From Leucobacter sp. wl10 (GTDB taxonomy: Bacteria; Actinomycetota; Actinomycetes; Actinomycetales; Microbacteriaceae): a stretch of 64,000 nucleotides of DNA. Below, piece after piece: positions 17,385-25,956 of the stretch. Below the pieces are notes generated by a model, which saw only the letters and a list, made by a program, of their open reading frames with translations, ran no database searches and was not told the DNA's origin. The translations under genes and the position numbers were made by a program. Numbering within the stretch: the first letter of the stretch is position 1; every line of letters starts with the position of its first letter. Where the stretch lies: the NCBI RefSeq assembly GCF_003569785.1, contig NZ_KZ984006.1:1-64000 (forward strand), read 5' to 3'.

Positions 17385-18038
17385 TCAGGTGGTGCGCACT
17401 CCCCTGGGTGTGACACCGCGCTCCAGCCGCGCGAGCAGTAAGTCGGCCAGGATCGCGATGATCGTCACGGGGATCGCGCCCACGAGCAGCATCGAGTCAT
17501 TCATAAGGGCGACGCCCTGCAGGATCGGGTCGCCGAGCCCGCCGGAGCCGATGAAGGCTGCGAGCGTGGCGCTCGAGATGACGTAGACGGCGGCGGTGCG
17601 CAGGCCGTTGACGAACACCGGCATGGCGAGCGGCAGCTGCACCCGCGTGAAGATCTGCGAGGTGCGCAGCCCGATGCCCTTCGCCGCGTCGATCGCGGCG
17701 GGGCTCACCTCGAGGATCCCGATGCGCACATTCACCAGGATCGGCAGCACGGCGAGCGCGACCAGCGCGATCAGTGCCGTGGTGTCGCCGACCCCGAAGA
17801 AAGGGAGGCAGATCGCCAGCACGGCGAGGCTCGGCACGATGCGTCCGAGGTTCGCGAGCAGCATCACGGGGATCGAGAGCCACCGCACGTACACGGAGAG
17901 AACGCCGAGCGGCACCGCGATGACTATGGCGATGACTATGGCAACCGCCGAAATGCGCAGGTGCGCGAGCACCGTCGCCCAGAACGCGCCCGGGTTCGCC
18001 GCGACGGCCTCGAACGCTCCGATGATTGCGTCGATCAT
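17385..18038 (-). CDS. ABC transporter permease, OpuC-type (second subunit)
   Basis: 217 residues with five to six hydrophobic helices and the EAA-type loop AAKGIGLRTSQIFTRVQLPL that contacts the ATPase. GGLGDPILQGV is a familiar segment of glycine-betaine permeases. The start overlaps the stop of the other permease by 4 nt. It pairs with the permease at 18035-18682. Confidence 0.91.
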   Translation of the reverse strand: MIDAIIGAFEAVAANPGAFWATVLAHLRISAVAIVIAIVIAVPLGVLSVYVRWLSIPVMLLANLGRIVPSLAVLAICLPFFGVGDTTALIALVALAVLPILVNVRIGILEVSPAAIDAAKGIGLRTSQIFTRVQLPLAMPVFVNGLRTAAVYVISSATLAAFIGSGGLGDPILQGVALMNDSMLLVGAIPVTIIAILADLLLARLERGVTPRGVRTT

Positions 18039-18682
18039 CCGTTTACCCCCATCCGCTTCTTGAGCATTCGTTCGATCAGCGCGAGGGCGAGATCGAAGAC
18101 GACGCCGATGACGAACACGAGGATTGTGCCCGCAAAGATCTGCGCAAAGTCGATCTGCGCGATCCCGCGGAAGATCGGTGTGCCGAGACCGCCCGCTCCC
18201 ACCCAGGCCGCGAGAGTCGCCATGCCGATGATGGAAACGCCCGCGACGCGGATGCCGCCCGCGAAGTACGGCAGTGCCAGCGGCAGCCGGACTCGCCAGA
18301 GGATCTGGCTGCCGTTCAGCCCGATCCCCCTCGCCGCGTCGAGCAGCTCGGGCGGCGTCGAGGCGAGCCCCATCAGCACGTTGCGCATGATGACGAGCAG
18401 CGAGTAGAGCACCAGCGCGATCACTACGGTCTCGATCCCGAGGCCCGTGACGGGAATGAGCACCGCGAGTAACGCGAGGCTGGGAATGGTGTAGAGGATC
18501 CCGGCGGTGGTCAGCGCGAAGTTTTCGAGCTTCGGGCGGCCGAGCAGAAGGAAGCCGAGGGGAAAGCCGATAAGGATCGAGGCGATGAGCGCGATCAGGC
18601 TCATCCAGGCGTGCTCGGCGGTGAGCTCGAGCAAAGTGTCCCAGTTGTACTCGAAGTAGTCAAGGATGTCAGCGAACGACAT
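18035..18682 (-). CDS. ABC transporter permease, OpuC-type (first subunit)
   Basis: 215 residues from the ATG at 18682 (MSFADILDYFEYNWDTLLEL); a longer frame reaching 18721 runs into the ATPase gene. Six hydrophobic helices and the loop AARGIGLNGSQILWRVRLPLAL match the OpuCB/ProW inner-membrane family. The start lies inside the last 14 nt of the ATPase gene, so the two are translated in tandem. Confidence 0.91.
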   Translation of the reverse strand: MSFADILDYFEYNWDTLLELTAEHAWMSLIALIASILIGFPLGFLLLGRPKLENFALTTAGILYTIPSLALLAVLIPVTGLGIETVVIALVLYSLLVIMRNVLMGLASTPPELLDAARGIGLNGSQILWRVRLPLALPYFAGGIRVAGVSIIGMATLAAWVGAGGLGTPIFRGIAQIDFAQIFAGTILVFVIGVVFDLALALIERMLKKRMGVNG

Positions 18683-19661
18683 TGACGACCTCTGTGTTCT
18701 TATTGGTGTTCTGCGCCACATAGCGCAGGAACTCGCGTGTGGTGATCCGCCCGAGTACCCGGCCGCCCTCCTCGATCGCGATGGTCGAGTCGGTCGAGTT
18801 CGCCGCGACCTTGACCAGGCCCTTGCGCAGGCTGAGCGAGCCGTCGAGCCGCATCTCGTCGTCGGCGGGATCGGTCGTCGGGGCGAGATCCAGCGCGTCT
18901 GCGACGGTAAGTAGGTCCAGGCGACGCAGACGGACCTCGTCGTCGAGGAAGTCGGCGACGACCTTGTGCGCGGGTGCGTTAATGAGCTCGTGCGGCGTGC
19001 CGACCTGCAGCAGCTCGCCCCGGTCCATCACGGCAACGCGGTCGCCGAGCAGGAAGGCCTCGGAGATATCGTGCGTGACGATGACGACGGTCTTCTGCAG
19101 GCGCTTCTGCAGTTCGCGCACCTCGAGCTGCAGCTGCTTCCGCAACAGCGCGTCGATGGCTCCGAAGGGCTCGTCCATGAGGATGACCGGGGGATCGAGC
19201 ATGAGCGAACGCGCCACACCAGCACGCTGCTGCTGCCCTCCCGACAACTGCCGGGGGAAGCGATCGCGATACAGAGCCGGCTCCAGGCCGACCGTGTCGA
19301 GCAGTTCTTCGACGCGCGACTCGATTTGCTGCTTGGGCTGCTTCATCAACTTCGCCACGAAACCGATGTTCTCGCCGATGGTGAGGTGCGGCATGAGCCC
19401 GACGCTCTGGATCACGTAGCCGATCTTGCGTCGCAACTCCACGGGATCCACGCCCTTGACGGACTCGCCGTCCATGAGGATGTCACCCGATGTCGGCTCG
19501 ATGAGCCTGTTGATCATACGCAGCGTCGTCGACTTGCCGCACCCGCTGCCCCCGATGAGAGCGATAAACTCCCCGGTCGCCACAGTGAGGTTCACGTCTC
19601 GAACCGAGAAGTGGTCCACCCCCGGATACTGCTTCGAAACACTCTTCAGTTCGATTGACAC
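18669..19661 (-). CDS. ABC transporter ATPase, OpuCA-type
   Basis: 330 residues from a GTG at 19661 preceded by GGAGGAATCTTT; the longer frame to 19715 has no such site. Walker A is GGSGCGKST, the Q-loop VIQSVGLMPH, the signature LSGGQQQRAGVARSL and Walker B VILMDEPFGAID. A C-terminal CBS-like extension (after about residue 240) includes SLSLRKGLVKV and GRVLGRITTREFL, as in osmoregulated OpuA/OpuC ATPases. It is the first gene of an operon that continues through both permeases, the binding protein, alcohol dehydrogenase, Fae homologue and aldehyde dehydrogenase. Confidence 0.93.
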   Translation of the reverse strand: MSIELKSVSKQYPGVDHFSVRDVNLTVATGEFIALIGGSGCGKSTTLRMINRLIEPTSGDILMDGESVKGVDPVELRRKIGYVIQSVGLMPHLTIGENIGFVAKLMKQPKQQIESRVEELLDTVGLEPALYRDRFPRQLSGGQQQRAGVARSLMLDPPVILMDEPFGAIDALLRKQLQLEVRELQKRLQKTVVIVTHDISEAFLLGDRVAVMDRGELLQVGTPHELINAPAHKVVADFLDDEVRLRRLDLLTVADALDLAPTTDPADDEMRLDGSLSLRKGLVKVAANSTDSTIAIEEGGRVLGRITTREFLRYVAQNTNKNTEVVNVVR

Positions 19662-20007
19662 AAAGATTCCTCCATTGGAACTTGGTTCTATATGCGGCCT
19701 TAGAAAGAATCTCACGGAGTGCGGAATATTTCAAGACTGTTTCGAGATATGCACTTTTGGATCAGGAACGCATGGCATCTCTGCGCTGAAGTTCTCACGT
19801 CATTCAACAACTGACACCCCCTGCCTTGTGTCCATGGACTCCAAGACGTCGCGACCCAATCAGGATTGACGCAACCGCTCTCCGAAAGCGACATCTTGCG
19901 TTCTTCCACAAGCGCGCAGAACCCCTGGCGACTCTTTGTCTCGAGAGGATCAGCACCGTGCATCTACTTAAAGCGAATACACGGGATGTGCTGAGTTCCC
20001 TTCTGGA

Positions 20008-20035
20008 TGTTCTTCTGAATGTGTTCTTCTGAATG
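20008..20035 (+). repeat. Exact 14-bp tandem repeat upstream of the relaxase gene
   Basis: TGTTCTTCTGAATG occurs twice without a gap (20008-20021 and 20022-20035), about 50 nt before the relaxase start. Such iterated sites beside a relaxase gene may be regulator-binding sites or part of a transfer origin. Confidence 0.7.
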
Positions 20036-20043
20036 AACGTATG

Positions 20044-20055
20044 CTACCCTGGTAG
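20044..20055 (+). promoter_or_regulatory. Palindrome at the relaxase promoter
   Basis: CTACCCTGGTAG is a 5-2-5 palindrome 30 nt before the relaxase start, just after a TATGCT that could be a -10 box. It could be an operator for the element's XRE regulator; inferred. Confidence 0.4.
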
Positions 20056-20085
20056 ATACTTCAGTTTCCGTGTTAGAAACAGCGG

Positions 20086-23000
20086 GTGGTGAGTGTCATG
20101 CATGGCGGCGTGATCCTGTTCCGGGGCTCCGGGGCTGACGCGCGCCGCTATGTCGAGGCTGACCGTGCCCGCGCGGATGACTACTACCTCGGTGCGGATG
20201 CCTCCGTGGCCGAGTTCACGGCTCTCGATGGTGAGGGGAACGTGACCGCGGCGCTGGGCCTTGATCCTGCGGCGTATGCGGCGTGGGTGGACTGGGTGAA
20301 CCCGGTCACGGGCGAGTCGATGGGCACGCCCCGTCTGCCAGGCGAGGCACGGCAGGGGTCGCCCCGGTTCGCGGAGATGGTCGTGAACGCTCCGAAGTCG
20401 CTCTCGATCGCCGCAGCCCTGCACCCGGAGGTCTCCGACGTGCTCGACCGGGCGCAGCAGGACGCGGTGGCGGAGATTCAGCGGTGGCTCGCCGAGCACT
20501 CCGTGACCCGGGTCGGGCCGCGCGGCAAACAAGAGGTCGTGCCCGTCCAGCAGTTGCAGACCGTGGCGGTGTCGCATCGCACGTCACGAGCGGGTGATCC
20601 GCACCGGCATATCCATTTCCAGATCGGCACCCGCGTATGGGCCGCCGGGAAGTGGCGTGCCTTGGATACCGCGGCGTTGTTCCGGCAGCAGGGTGCGATC
20701 CGTGCTCTCGGCACCGCCGTGATCGCCGCGCACCCGGAGCTTGCTTCGGTGTTGGATCGGCACGGCCTGACCCTCGACCCGGTGACGGGCGAGGTGGTCG
20801 AGCTCGAGCGGTTCAACAGTGTGATGAGCAAACGCGGTGAGCAAGTCCGCAAGCATCTTGAACGCTTCGAAGCGGAGTGGGAGGCCGCGCATCCGGGCGA
20901 GACGATGGGGCCGGTCGTCTCCGCCCGTCTCGCCGCGAAAGCGTGGGCGCACGAGCGGCCCGCGAAGAAGCCCACCACCCTGCACGAAGAACACGCCTGG
21001 GAGGCGGAGCTACGGGAGGCCGGCTACGACCCGGACACCTTGCGCCGGCCTACGGTTCGTGCGCCGGCGTCGCTCGATGACCTGTCGGTGCAGACTGTGG
21101 CGAGTCGGGCGCTGGATCGGTGCGCCGCGGGCGGGTCGGCGTGGACGCGGCACACGGTGCAGGAGCACGCGACCCGGATCATGACCGAGCACGGCGTGCG
21201 AGCCACGCCTGCCGAGATTCGCGAGTTCGTGCACGTCGCGACCGCGTTGGCGAAGGAGGATTGCTTCTCGATCCTCCCGCCCGGCGCACCGACCCCGGAG
21301 CATGTCGCGCATCTGACGAGCCTGCGCGTCGTGCAGGCTGAGACACAGTTGCGCGGCCTTCTCACCGCGCGGGTGCCGAGGCGGGAGCCGGAGCATCCGG
21401 ACGTGCGCGAGGCAACGCAGGCACGAGGCCTCGATGCCGGGCAGGAGCGTGCCGCCGCCGCGGTCGCCTCCCCTGATCCGCTCGTGATTGTGGAGGGCGC
21501 CGCGGGTGCGGGGAAGACCACAATGCTCGGCGCCGCCATCCATGTCGCCGCGCAGCACGGGCAGGCGTCGCGGGTGGTTGCGCCGACGTTGCGCGCCGCG
21601 CAGGTCGCGCAACACGAACTCGGTATCCCCGCAACGAGCGCCCAAGCGCTCGTGCACGCGCACGGGTGGCGCTGGAACGAGGACGGCGTATGGACGCGCC
21701 TGACCCCCGGCGATACCGACCCCGAGACGGGCCGCACCTACCACGGCCCCAGCCAGGCGACACGGCTGTCGCGGGGCGAGCGGGTGATCGTGGACGAGGC
21801 CGGGATGCTCGACCAAGACACCGCCCTCGCCCTCCTGACCGTCTGCGATGAGGCGGGGGCGACCGTCGCGCTGGTCGGGGATCGTGCGCAGCTCGCGGCG
21901 GTCGGGCGCGGCGGCGTACTCGACCTCGCCGCACACATCAGGGGGCGCGTCTTCGATATGGCTGAAGTGCACCGCTTCACCAACCCCGAATACGCCGACC
22001 TCACCCTGCGCATGCGCGACGGCCGCGACCCCGGCACCGTGTTCGACCAGCTCACCGCGTTCGGCTTGATCCGCCTGCACGAAAGCGGCGAGGATGCGCG
22101 CGAGCACATCGCCCAGCAGCGGCAGGACGGCGAAGCCGTCACCGTGAGCACGAATGACGAAGCCCGCACCCTCAATGCCTACATCCGGGCCGAACGAGTC
22201 ACACGCGGGGAGGTCGACGACGCGCGAACCGTGTACGGGAACGACGGCCTCCCCATCGGCGCAGGCGACCTGATCCAGACCCGGAAGAACAACGCCGCGG
22301 TAGGAGTGGCGAACCGGCAGCAGTGGATCGTGCAGCACGTCGAACCGGGCGGGGCGCTCTCCGTGCGCGAGGCGGGCGGCGGGCGGAAGCGGCAGCGCAC
22401 CGTGCATCTCCCGGCCGAGTACGTGGCCGAGCACGCGCACCTGTCCTATGCCGCGACCGCCTACGGCGTGCAGGGCGCGACCGTGACGGCCTCGCACACG
22501 CTCCTCACCGACGCGACCAGCGCCGCGGGCGTCTATGTCGGCATGACCCGTGGACGAGAGACCAACACGCTGCACGTCGTCGCGGAGAGCGCTGCGGATG
22601 CGCGGGCGCAGTTCGTGGCGGCGATGGAACGCGACCGCGCTGACCGCGGCCTGGCCGATGCCACCCAGCGCGCCACCGAAGCCGTCACCGGCCTCACTGC
22701 AGAGGGGCCGGTGAAGTTCGTTGCCGATGAGGTGGCTGCGCTCCTCCAGCGGGCGGAGAAGGCGGAGGCGCAGGCCGCACGCTGGGAGCAGGCCCGCACC
22801 GCCCTCGCCGACCTGCACGAGCAGGAGACGGCCGTGCGCGAGCAGGCTCGCGCGGCCGAGGCGGCAGCGAAGCAGCGCGCCGAGCAGGTGCGGGCCGAGG
22901 TTGCCGCCCCGATTGTTGCGGCGGCGGGCGCGGCGCTGAGCCACTGGCAGGATGCCGATGCCGCCGAACACGTCGCCGGTGAGCAGGTGCGGGCGGCATC

Positions 23001-23547
23001 GTGGTTCGGGAAGCGCCGCGCCCGCACCGACCACGAAACCGCGCAGGCGCGCGCCCGGCAGGCGCGGCAGCGACTCACGGACGGCTGGGGCGGCCCGCCG
23101 AGATGGAACGAGCGCGCCCAGGCGTGGGTGGATCGCGTCACGAGGCCGGTGATCGACGCCGATCCGCGCGTGACCGAAGCCGAGCAGGAGCACCGGGCCG
23201 CGCGTGATGCGCTGGTCACGAGGCCGGAACGAGCGCAGACGATGCGGCTGGCCGCGCTCGGCCGCGTGTTCGGCGCGGAAACCGTGCTCCGCAACCAGTA
23301 CGCCTACCTGTCGGCGAACCCCGCACAGCAAGCCGCACGCGCGGCACAGACCGCGAAGCGCGCCCGCGCCGAAGCCGACCTGCTGCGCTCTCTCACACCC
23401 GACGAGGCCCTGGTGCGGATCGAGCAGACCCGCGCCGAACATGCCGCACGCGACGCACAGCGCGCGGAGCGGGAACGCGCCGTGTCGCACGACTACGAGC
23501 AGCACCGAAGCATGCCCCAGCACAACGGCCCAGCGCGTGGCCTGTGA
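20086..23547 (+). CDS. MobF-family relaxase/helicase (TraA-like)
   Basis: 1153 residues from a GTG at 20086; an ATG 12 nt downstream is an alternative. The N-terminal relaxase domain has the metal-binding HUH-type histidines in HRHIHF (from residue 173) and MVVNAPKSLSIAAAL, as in TrwC/TraA relaxases. A superfamily I helicase follows, with Walker A GAAGAGKTT (about residue 475), Walker B VIVDEAGM and the helicase region near YAATAYGVQGATV. The C-terminal 300 residues are Ala/Arg/Glu-rich and probably coiled coil. It should nick the element's oriT and unwind the strand for conjugative mobilization. No coupling protein or type IV secretion gene accompanies it. Confidence 0.92.
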   Translation: MVSVMHGGVILFRGSGADARRYVEADRARADDYYLGADASVAEFTALDGEGNVTAALGLDPAAYAAWVDWVNPVTGESMGTPRLPGEARQGSPRFAEMVVNAPKSLSIAAALHPEVSDVLDRAQQDAVAEIQRWLAEHSVTRVGPRGKQEVVPVQQLQTVAVSHRTSRAGDPHRHIHFQIGTRVWAAGKWRALDTAALFRQQGAIRALGTAVIAAHPELASVLDRHGLTLDPVTGEVVELERFNSVMSKRGEQVRKHLERFEAEWEAAHPGETMGPVVSARLAAKAWAHERPAKKPTTLHEEHAWEAELREAGYDPDTLRRPTVRAPASLDDLSVQTVASRALDRCAAGGSAWTRHTVQEHATRIMTEHGVRATPAEIREFVHVATALAKEDCFSILPPGAPTPEHVAHLTSLRVVQAETQLRGLLTARVPRREPEHPDVREATQARGLDAGQERAAAAVASPDPLVIVEGAAGAGKTTMLGAAIHVAAQHGQASRVVAPTLRAAQVAQHELGIPATSAQALVHAHGWRWNEDGVWTRLTPGDTDPETGRTYHGPSQATRLSRGERVIVDEAGMLDQDTALALLTVCDEAGATVALVGDRAQLAAVGRGGVLDLAAHIRGRVFDMAEVHRFTNPEYADLTLRMRDGRDPGTVFDQLTAFGLIRLHESGEDAREHIAQQRQDGEAVTVSTNDEARTLNAYIRAERVTRGEVDDARTVYGNDGLPIGAGDLIQTRKNNAAVGVANRQQWIVQHVEPGGALSVREAGGGRKRQRTVHLPAEYVAEHAHLSYAATAYGVQGATVTASHTLLTDATSAAGVYVGMTRGRETNTLHVVAESAADARAQFVAAMERDRADRGLADATQRATEAVTGLTAEGPVKFVADEVAALLQRAEKAEAQAARWEQARTALADLHEQETAVREQARAAEAAAKQRAEQVRAEVAAPIVAAAGAALSHWQDADAAEHVAGEQVRAASWFGKRRARTDHETAQARARQARQRLTDGWGGPPRWNERAQAWVDRVTRPVIDADPRVTEAEQEHRAARDALVTRPERAQTMRLAALGRVFGAETVLRNQYAYLSANPAQQAARAAQTAKRARAEADLLRSLTPDEALVRIEQTRAEHAARDAQRAERERAVSHDYEQHRSMPQHNGPARGL

Positions 23548-23687
23548 CGCAGCATGAATGAACTGCCGCGGGCGCGTCGCGCCCTTGCCCTCGGCGCAGT
23601 GGCTCAGGCGTCAGCGGCTCACGTGTCCCACCGATGTTCTGGGGTCGCTGAGGTGCGCGGGGTGCCGCTTCGGCACGCCCTCCGCCG

Positions 23688-23909
23688 TCACGCCCCCGCG
23701 GAATCCGTCTCGGCGAAGAGGGCGAGGAACTTCTCGCGCGGGATCACGACCCGCCTGCCGAGCTTGACCGAGGGGATCGTGCCGTCATTGATGCTCGTGG
23801 TGATCGTGCGGGGATCGACCCCGAGCGCTTCGGCGGCCTCTTTGCGGGTGATGACCAGGCTGCGCCGTTTGCGGAGGTCGTCCAGGTCGAGAGTGCTCTG
23901 CCGCATCAT
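23688..23909 (-). CDS. Small helix-turn-helix protein, excisionase-like
   Basis: 73 residues from the tandem ATGs at 23909/23906. The core LVITRKEAAEALGVDPRTIT, then the segment with GTIPSVKLGRRVVIPREKF, is the MerR-like winged helix of HTH_17/excisionase proteins. It is divergent from the XRE-integrase pair and has its own promoter at 23955-23983. The likely role is recombination directionality or regulation within the element. An open frame on the other strand over this region has no family character. Confidence 0.82.
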   Translation of the reverse strand: MMRQSTLDLDDLRKRRSLVITRKEAAEALGVDPRTITTSINDGTIPSVKLGRRVVIPREKFLALFAETDSAGA

Positions 23910-23954
23910 CACACCATCCGTTCTAGTCACGCGCGCGAGAAGAGGTGCATCCCA

Positions 23955-23983
23955 AAGTAAAACGAAGGGGCTTGCGTTGTCAA
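23955..23983 (-). promoter_or_regulatory. Promoter of the excisionase-like gene
   Basis: On the minus strand TTGACA (23978-23983) and TTACTT (23955-23960) are separated by 17 bp. The site lies between the excisionase-like gene and the divergent XRE gene, so the XRE protein could control both directions. Confidence 0.6.
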
Positions 23984-24006
23984 GTAGCGCGCTGTAGATT
24001 TCTTGC

Positions 24007-24660
24007 ATGGAAACAGAACGGGTGCGGGGCAACCCCGCAGGAATCACGAACACGCACGTCGCGCACAACATCCGCGCTGCCCGCCAAGCGATCGGTATGG
24101 ACTTGCGCACCCTCTCGGACGGGATTGCCGCCACCGGGCGGAAACTCTCACCGTCGGGGATCAGCAAACTCGAATCCGGGGATCGCCGGGTCGACGTGGA
24201 CGACCTCACCGTCATCGCCTACCTGCTGCGCACCACCCCCGCAGCCCTCCTCACCCCGCCAGACGGGCAGACAGCCCTCACAGGGGTTCCGGAGGGGTTC
24301 GAGCCTGAGGAGATCGACCGGTGGATGCGCGGGGAACTCGTGCTCACCGACGAGGGGCTGTTCAACTACTGGCAGCAGGAATGGGTGATCTGCACCGACC
24401 GCATCCACCACCTCGAAACCACCCTCGCCGGAATGACCGCCCCCGGCAAGGACGATCCCGAGAAGCCGAGCGCGCACCCGAAGACCATCGCCGCCTACCA
24501 AGAACGCCTGGACGCCGCGCGAGCGCGGGCGCGAGTGATCCGGGAGCGGGGCGTGCAGCTCGACCCGGAGGGGCGTGTGTTCAATGCCGCCGACTACATC
24601 GACAACTACGCCCAGACCCACCAGCCCGGCACGACCACAGCGAGGAGCACCCTGTCATGA
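24007..24660 (+). CDS. XRE-family regulator of the integrative element
   Basis: 217 residues. The N-terminal helix-turn-helix (about 18-72) reads HNIRAARQAIGMDLRTLSDG, then SGISKLESGDRRVDVDDL, a Cro/C1-type repressor fold. The C-terminal part is not a known domain to me; it contains the block RERGVQLDPEGRVFNAADY that is also preserved in the decayed copy at 11103-11318. The stop overlaps the integrase ATG (ATGA), so the two are translationally coupled. It likely controls integration, excision or transfer of the element. Confidence 0.85.
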   Translation: METERVRGNPAGITNTHVAHNIRAARQAIGMDLRTLSDGIAATGRKLSPSGISKLESGDRRVDVDDLTVIAYLLRTTPAALLTPPDGQTALTGVPEGFEPEEIDRWMRGELVLTDEGLFNYWQQEWVICTDRIHHLETTLAGMTAPGKDDPEKPSAHPKTIAAYQERLDAARARARVIRERGVQLDPEGRVFNAADYIDNYAQTHQPGTTTARSTLS

Positions 24661-25925
24661 CCATCAAGACCCCGCCCGACACCGACGGGAACAGCGGGGG
24701 TGAGAAGCAGCAGCGGCGTTCGCGTTCCCGGCAGCCCGGCTCGATCCAGGAGTATCAGACCGACAAGGGCAAGCGGTGGCGGTTCCAGATCTACGTTCCG
24801 AAAGACCCCGAGTACCCCGAGATGGGGATGCGGCGTCTCACTCGATCCGGGTTCACGAGTACCGATGACGCCAACGACGCCTTGCAGGAGGCGTTGAAGC
24901 AGCGGAAGCAGAACGAGAAGTTCGGCAGCAAGGTGCCGACCGTGGGCGCGTACGCGGACGAGTGGGCAGCCGGGCTCAAGCTCGCGGCGTCCACGATCAA
25001 GGGGTACAAGAAGATCATCCGCAACCACATCCGCCCGCAGCTCGGCGCGATCCGGCTCGACAAGCTCACCGCCACCCGGATCGCCCGCCACTACCGCGAC
25101 CTCGAAGACCACGGCCGCAACGACGAGTACGGCAAAGGCAAGCCCTTGTCTGCGAACTCGGTGCACAAGGTGCATGTCGTGTTGGGTGCGATCCTCGATG
25201 CCGCGATCGACGACGGGCACCTGACGGTGAACCCGGCGAAGAAGAAGCGCACCGTCAAGCCGCCGACCACGAGCGAGGTGCGGGCGCAGAAGCCCGAGAT
25301 CGTCACCTGGACGGCCGAGCAGTTGCAGACCTTCCTCACCTGGAACCGCGACGACCGCGAAGACGAGCTCTTCCCCTTGTGGCGTCTCATCGCCTATACC
25401 GGCATGAGGCGCAGCGAAGCCCTCGCGTTGAAGTGGAGCGACGTCAACACCAAGGCGATGCGGGTCAGTATCCGCCGCGCGGTCGACACCGACGACTGGA
25501 CGAAGACCAAGCCCCCGAAGACCGGCAATGCCCGCGTGATCGACGTAGACGAGGAAACGTTGAAGGTGCTCGCCTCGTACAAGGTCGCCCGCGCGGAACT
25601 CTCGTTCACGCTCGCGAAGGCCGACGCCTACATCTTCGGCGACGACGACGGGAAGCTGCGCTCACCTGACGCGATGACGAGCCGGTGGGATCGCCGTATG
25701 AACTGGCTCACGAAGAAGTACGACACCATGCACCGCGTCACGATCAAAGGGCTGCGTCACACCCACGCGACCCTGCTGCTGGAAATGGGCGTACACCCCA
25801 AGGTCGTACAAGAGCGCCTGGGGCACTCAACGATCACGACGACGATGAACATCTACTCCCACGTCACCCCGACCATGCAGAGGTCGGCCGTAGACCGCTT
25901 CGCCGCCCACCTCGGCAAGGCTTAG
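24657..25925 (+). CDS. int: Tyrosine integrase of the tRNA-Leu element
   Basis: 422 residues from the ATG at 24657; the open frame extends 112 codons upstream, but that part is out of frame with the real XRE gene. In order: an N-terminal AP2-like arm-binding domain (SIQEYQTDKGKRWRFQIYVP), a SAM-like core-binding domain (about 95-190), and the catalytic domain with R near residue 250 in TGMRRSEALAL, HTHR-equivalent GLRHTHATLLLEMG, GHSTITTT and nucleophile Y399 in MNIYSHV. It recombines the element with the 3' end of tRNA-Leu; the att site lies 78 nt past its stop. Confidence 0.94.
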   Translation: MTIKTPPDTDGNSGGEKQQRRSRSRQPGSIQEYQTDKGKRWRFQIYVPKDPEYPEMGMRRLTRSGFTSTDDANDALQEALKQRKQNEKFGSKVPTVGAYADEWAAGLKLAASTIKGYKKIIRNHIRPQLGAIRLDKLTATRIARHYRDLEDHGRNDEYGKGKPLSANSVHKVHVVLGAILDAAIDDGHLTVNPAKKKRTVKPPTTSEVRAQKPEIVTWTAEQLQTFLTWNRDDREDELFPLWRLIAYTGMRRSEALALKWSDVNTKAMRVSIRRAVDTDDWTKTKPPKTGNARVIDVDEETLKVLASYKVARAELSFTLAKADAYIFGDDDGKLRSPDAMTSRWDRRMNWLTKKYDTMHRVTIKGLRHTHATLLLEMGVHPKVVQERLGHSTITTTMNIYSHVTPTMQRSAVDRFAAHLGKA

Positions 25926-25942
25926 CACCTTTTCTAGCACTT
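25920..25942 (+). repeat. Right arm-type repeat of the element
   Basis: GCTTAGCAC, 5 bp, CTAGCACTT, matching 12323-12345 outside the spacer. It contains the integrase stop codon and lies 61 nt from att repeat 3. Together the two copies would flank the core in the circular form. Confidence 0.6.
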
Positions 25943-25956
25943 CCAACGCAAACGAC

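Larger units (their letters stand above)
19662..20085. other. Divergent intergenic region between transporter operon and relaxase gene
   Basis: About 420 bases without a convincing gene; noticeably less GC-rich than its surroundings. It must hold the minus-strand promoter of the transporter operon and the plus-strand promoter of the relaxase gene. GAACTTGGTTC at 19678-19688 is a small palindrome near the ATPase start that could be an operator. A 14-bp tandem repeat and a 12-bp palindrome lie just before the relaxase gene. Short frames here have no recognisable similarity. Confidence 0.6.

Noticed and set aside
19712..19963. An 83-codon minus-strand frame upstream of the transporter ATPase
   Set aside because: No ribosome-binding site, no family similarity and it lies where the operon promoter should be.
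21010..23523. An 837-codon minus-strand open frame opposite the relaxase gene
   Set aside because: No recognisable domains and biased composition; the plus-strand relaxase has all expected motifs.
23554..23997. A plus-strand frame of 147 codons after the relaxase gene
   Set aside because: No family character; the minus strand carries a convincing excisionase-like gene with its own promoter.
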